A stretch of 64,000 nucleotides of DNA from Ensifer sp. WSM1721 (GTDB taxonomy: Bacteria; Pseudomonadota; Alphaproteobacteria; Rhizobiales; Rhizobiaceae), in NCBI RefSeq assembly GCF_000513895.2, contig NZ_CP165784.1:1-64000 (forward strand). Reading direction: 5' to 3'. Below the pieces are notes generated by a model that saw only the letters and a program-made list of their open reading frames with translations, did no database searches and was not told the DNA's origin. Within the stretch, counting starts at the first letter, position 1; every line of letters begins with the position of its first letter. Shown piece after piece: positions 62,842 through 64,000 of this stretch. Position numbers and translations under genes: made by a program.

Positions 62842-63687
62842 TCAGGGCGTGACGTCGCGCTTGAACCACTTTTCCGACAGACGCTTCACTGTCCCGTCCG
62901 CCAGCGCACCCTTGATCACCTCGTCGAACTTGGCCTTGAGCTCCGTGTCAGCCAGACGGAAGCAAAGCGCCTGCCCGCCTCCCCAGATCGCCCCCCCGAT
63001 TTCGGGTCCGGCGAACTTCAGGTCTGCGTTGTCCGGCTTCGAGAGCGCCGATGTGAAATAGGTCGCGTCGTCGAAAGAGACGTCGATCCTGCCTGCGGCG
63101 AGGTCCAGATCATGCTCCGGCGGCGTCTTGTATTCCCGGACGGTCGCGACATCGGAGAAGTTGCGGTTGATGAACTCGGAATAGACCGTCGAAATCTGCA
63201 CGCCGATCGTCTTGCCCTGCAGAGCCTCGCGCAGCTTGCCCAGCACTTCATCCGACTGCGGCCCCTTGTCATGCTCGTCAAGCTTGAGCTTGATATCCTT
63301 TCCGGGGAGATCGGTGACCGCGCCGAGGCTGCTCACGACAAAAGCAGCCGGCGTGTTCACGTAGGGAACGGAAAACGCGATCTGCTTCTTTCGCTCGGCG
63401 GTGATGTTCACGCCATCCATCACGACGTCGAACTTGCCCGCCTGCAGGCCGGTGAACATGCCGTCCCAGTCCTGGGCCACGAACTTGCAGTCGAGTTTCG
63501 CCCGCTCGCAGAGCACCTTCGCCAGCTCGGGCTCGAACCCGTCCAACGCGCCCTCGGGTGTGGTGATGTTCCATGGCTCGTAAGCGCCCTCAAAGGCGAT
63601 GGTGACGGTCTCAGCCCGAGCGGCAGCGGCTGCGATTGTGGCCACTGTCATGATCGACGCGAAAACAATGCGGTTCAATGTCTTCAA
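62842..63687 (-). CDS. Amino acid ABC transporter substrate-binding protein (LAO/opine type)
   Basis: This 281-residue periplasmic protein has a signal peptide (NRIVFASIMTVATIAAAAAR, cleavage near residue 25) and an SBP_bac_3 fold: VTIAFEGAYEPWNITTPEGA, FEPELAKVLCERAKLDCKFV and KFDVVMDGVNITAERKKQIAF. This opening closely resembles octopine- and lysine/arginine/ornithine-binding proteins. It is the first gene of the operon with two permeases, the ATPase and proC. Confidence 0.92.
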   Translation of the reverse strand: MKTLNRIVFASIMTVATIAAAAARAETVTIAFEGAYEPWNITTPEGALDGFEPELAKVLCERAKLDCKFVAQDWDGMFTGLQAGKFDVVMDGVNITAERKKQIAFSVPYVNTPAAFVVSSLGAVTDLPGKDIKLKLDEHDKGPQSDEVLGKLREALQGKTIGVQISTVYSEFINRNFSDVATVREYKTPPEHDLDLAAGRIDVSFDDATYFTSALSKPDNADLKFAGPEIGGAIWGGGQALCFRLADTELKAKFDEVIKGALADGTVKRLSEKWFKRDVTP

Positions 63688-63805
63688 GACACCCTCCCTT
63701 GTGGTTGAACTCCGCCAGAGCCCCTCCCCGGGCAGTTCTGCGGCGGCGAATTCATACGATTTAGGAGGCGGGCATGCACATCCCCCCGGAGGAGGACAAA
63801 GATGG

Positions 63806-64000
63806 CTAAGGCCCGGATGGAGCCATCTGGACGTGCTTCAGGAAGAGGGAAAGCAGTTCGGCCTGCGTGGAGATGGACAGCTTCTGATAAGCACGTTTTC
63901 GATGCGTCTTCACCGTCGTGATCGAGATGTCGAGATGTGAGGCGATCGATTCGGAGGAGTGCCCTCTCAAAATCATCGCGGTGACCTCGCGCTCCCTCGC
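63806..64000 (-). CDS. LuxR-type regulator, C-terminal part
   Basis: The window ends inside this minus-strand gene. The visible 64 residues are the LuxR/NarL helix-turn-helix: AREREVTAMILRGHSSESIA and SHLDISITTVKTHRKRAYQKLSI, then a short tail ending PSGP. It lies upstream of, and oriented the same way as, the second importer operon. The sensory N-terminus is outside the window. Confidence 0.85.
   Translation of the reverse strand, partial: AREREVTAMILRGHSSESIASHLDISITTVKTHRKRAYQKLSISTQAELLSLFLKHVQMAPSGP

Noticed and set aside
1..64000. CRISPR array, rRNA genes or prophage structural genes
   Set aside because: No regularly spaced direct repeats, no rRNA sequence and no capsid, tail or terminase proteins were seen anywhere in the window.

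Overview
The window opens exactly on the start codon of repA and continues through repB and repC with their counter-transcribed RNA. It is therefore the start of a repABC plasmid, megaplasmid or chromid of an alphaproteobacterium of the Rhizobiaceae or a close relative (Agrobacterium, Rhizobium, Ensifer, Shinella, Ochrobactrum type). The high GC content, the DUF1403-scpB pair and the density of ABC uptake operons, LysR/LacI/MocR regulators and ornithine cyclodeaminase genes fit that host. The species cannot be named from this window.

Layout. 1-3.6 kb: replication and partition operon. 3.6-7.2 kb: a gene-poor scar holding a degenerate IS630 end, a 5'-truncated IS110 transposase, two diverged copies of a 42-bp element centred on a palindrome, and a truncated VOC gene. 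7.4-15.9 kb: mobile-element boundary zone with a tyrosine recombinase, three type II toxin-antitoxin modules (all antitoxins intact, all toxins damaged), DUF1403-scpB, and decayed DUF3883, integrase-like and LysR genes. 15.9-33 kb: a defence-type island. On the minus strand it carries a metallo-beta-lactamase gene, an E2-E1-JAB fusion and a four-helix membrane protein, followed by an AddB/AddA-like helicase-nuclease pair. On the plus strand, divergent from these, lie a WYL regulator, a pol-beta nucleotidyltransferase, an Mrr-like nuclease and a two-helix membrane protein. A Septu-like ATPase-HNH pair follows on the minus strand. 33.4-36 kb: methyltransferase, LysR gene and an IS3 relic.

36-44.3 kb: a carbohydrate operon (TIM-barrel isomerase, binding protein, two permeases, ATPase, GMC oxidoreductase) divergent from its LacI regulator, with two matching operators between them. 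44.4-51.1 kb: ddl and a C39-like protease divergent from a MocR regulator, then LysR, DoxX, beta-class GST and AraC genes. 51.5-64 kb: an arginine/ornithine-type amino-acid or opine catabolic region with two polar amino-acid importers sharing one visible ATPase, two ornithine cyclodeaminase-family enzymes, an arginase relic, an M20 hydrolase, an aminotransferase, proC and an XRE-cupin regulator. The window ends inside a LuxR-type gene.

The most interesting locus is 22.0-26.3 kb. Three genes overlapping by 4 bp each encode an MBL-fold enzyme with a flexible tail ending in Gly, a 767-residue protein combining E2, E1 and JAB domains, and a four-helix membrane protein. The order resembles type II CBASS (signal enzyme, Cap2/Cap3, effector), but an MBL enzyme stands where the cyclic-nucleotide synthase would be. 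A divergent WYL gene has a recognisable promoter and a palindrome just past its predicted start site. The function of the system is inferred, not shown by the sequence.
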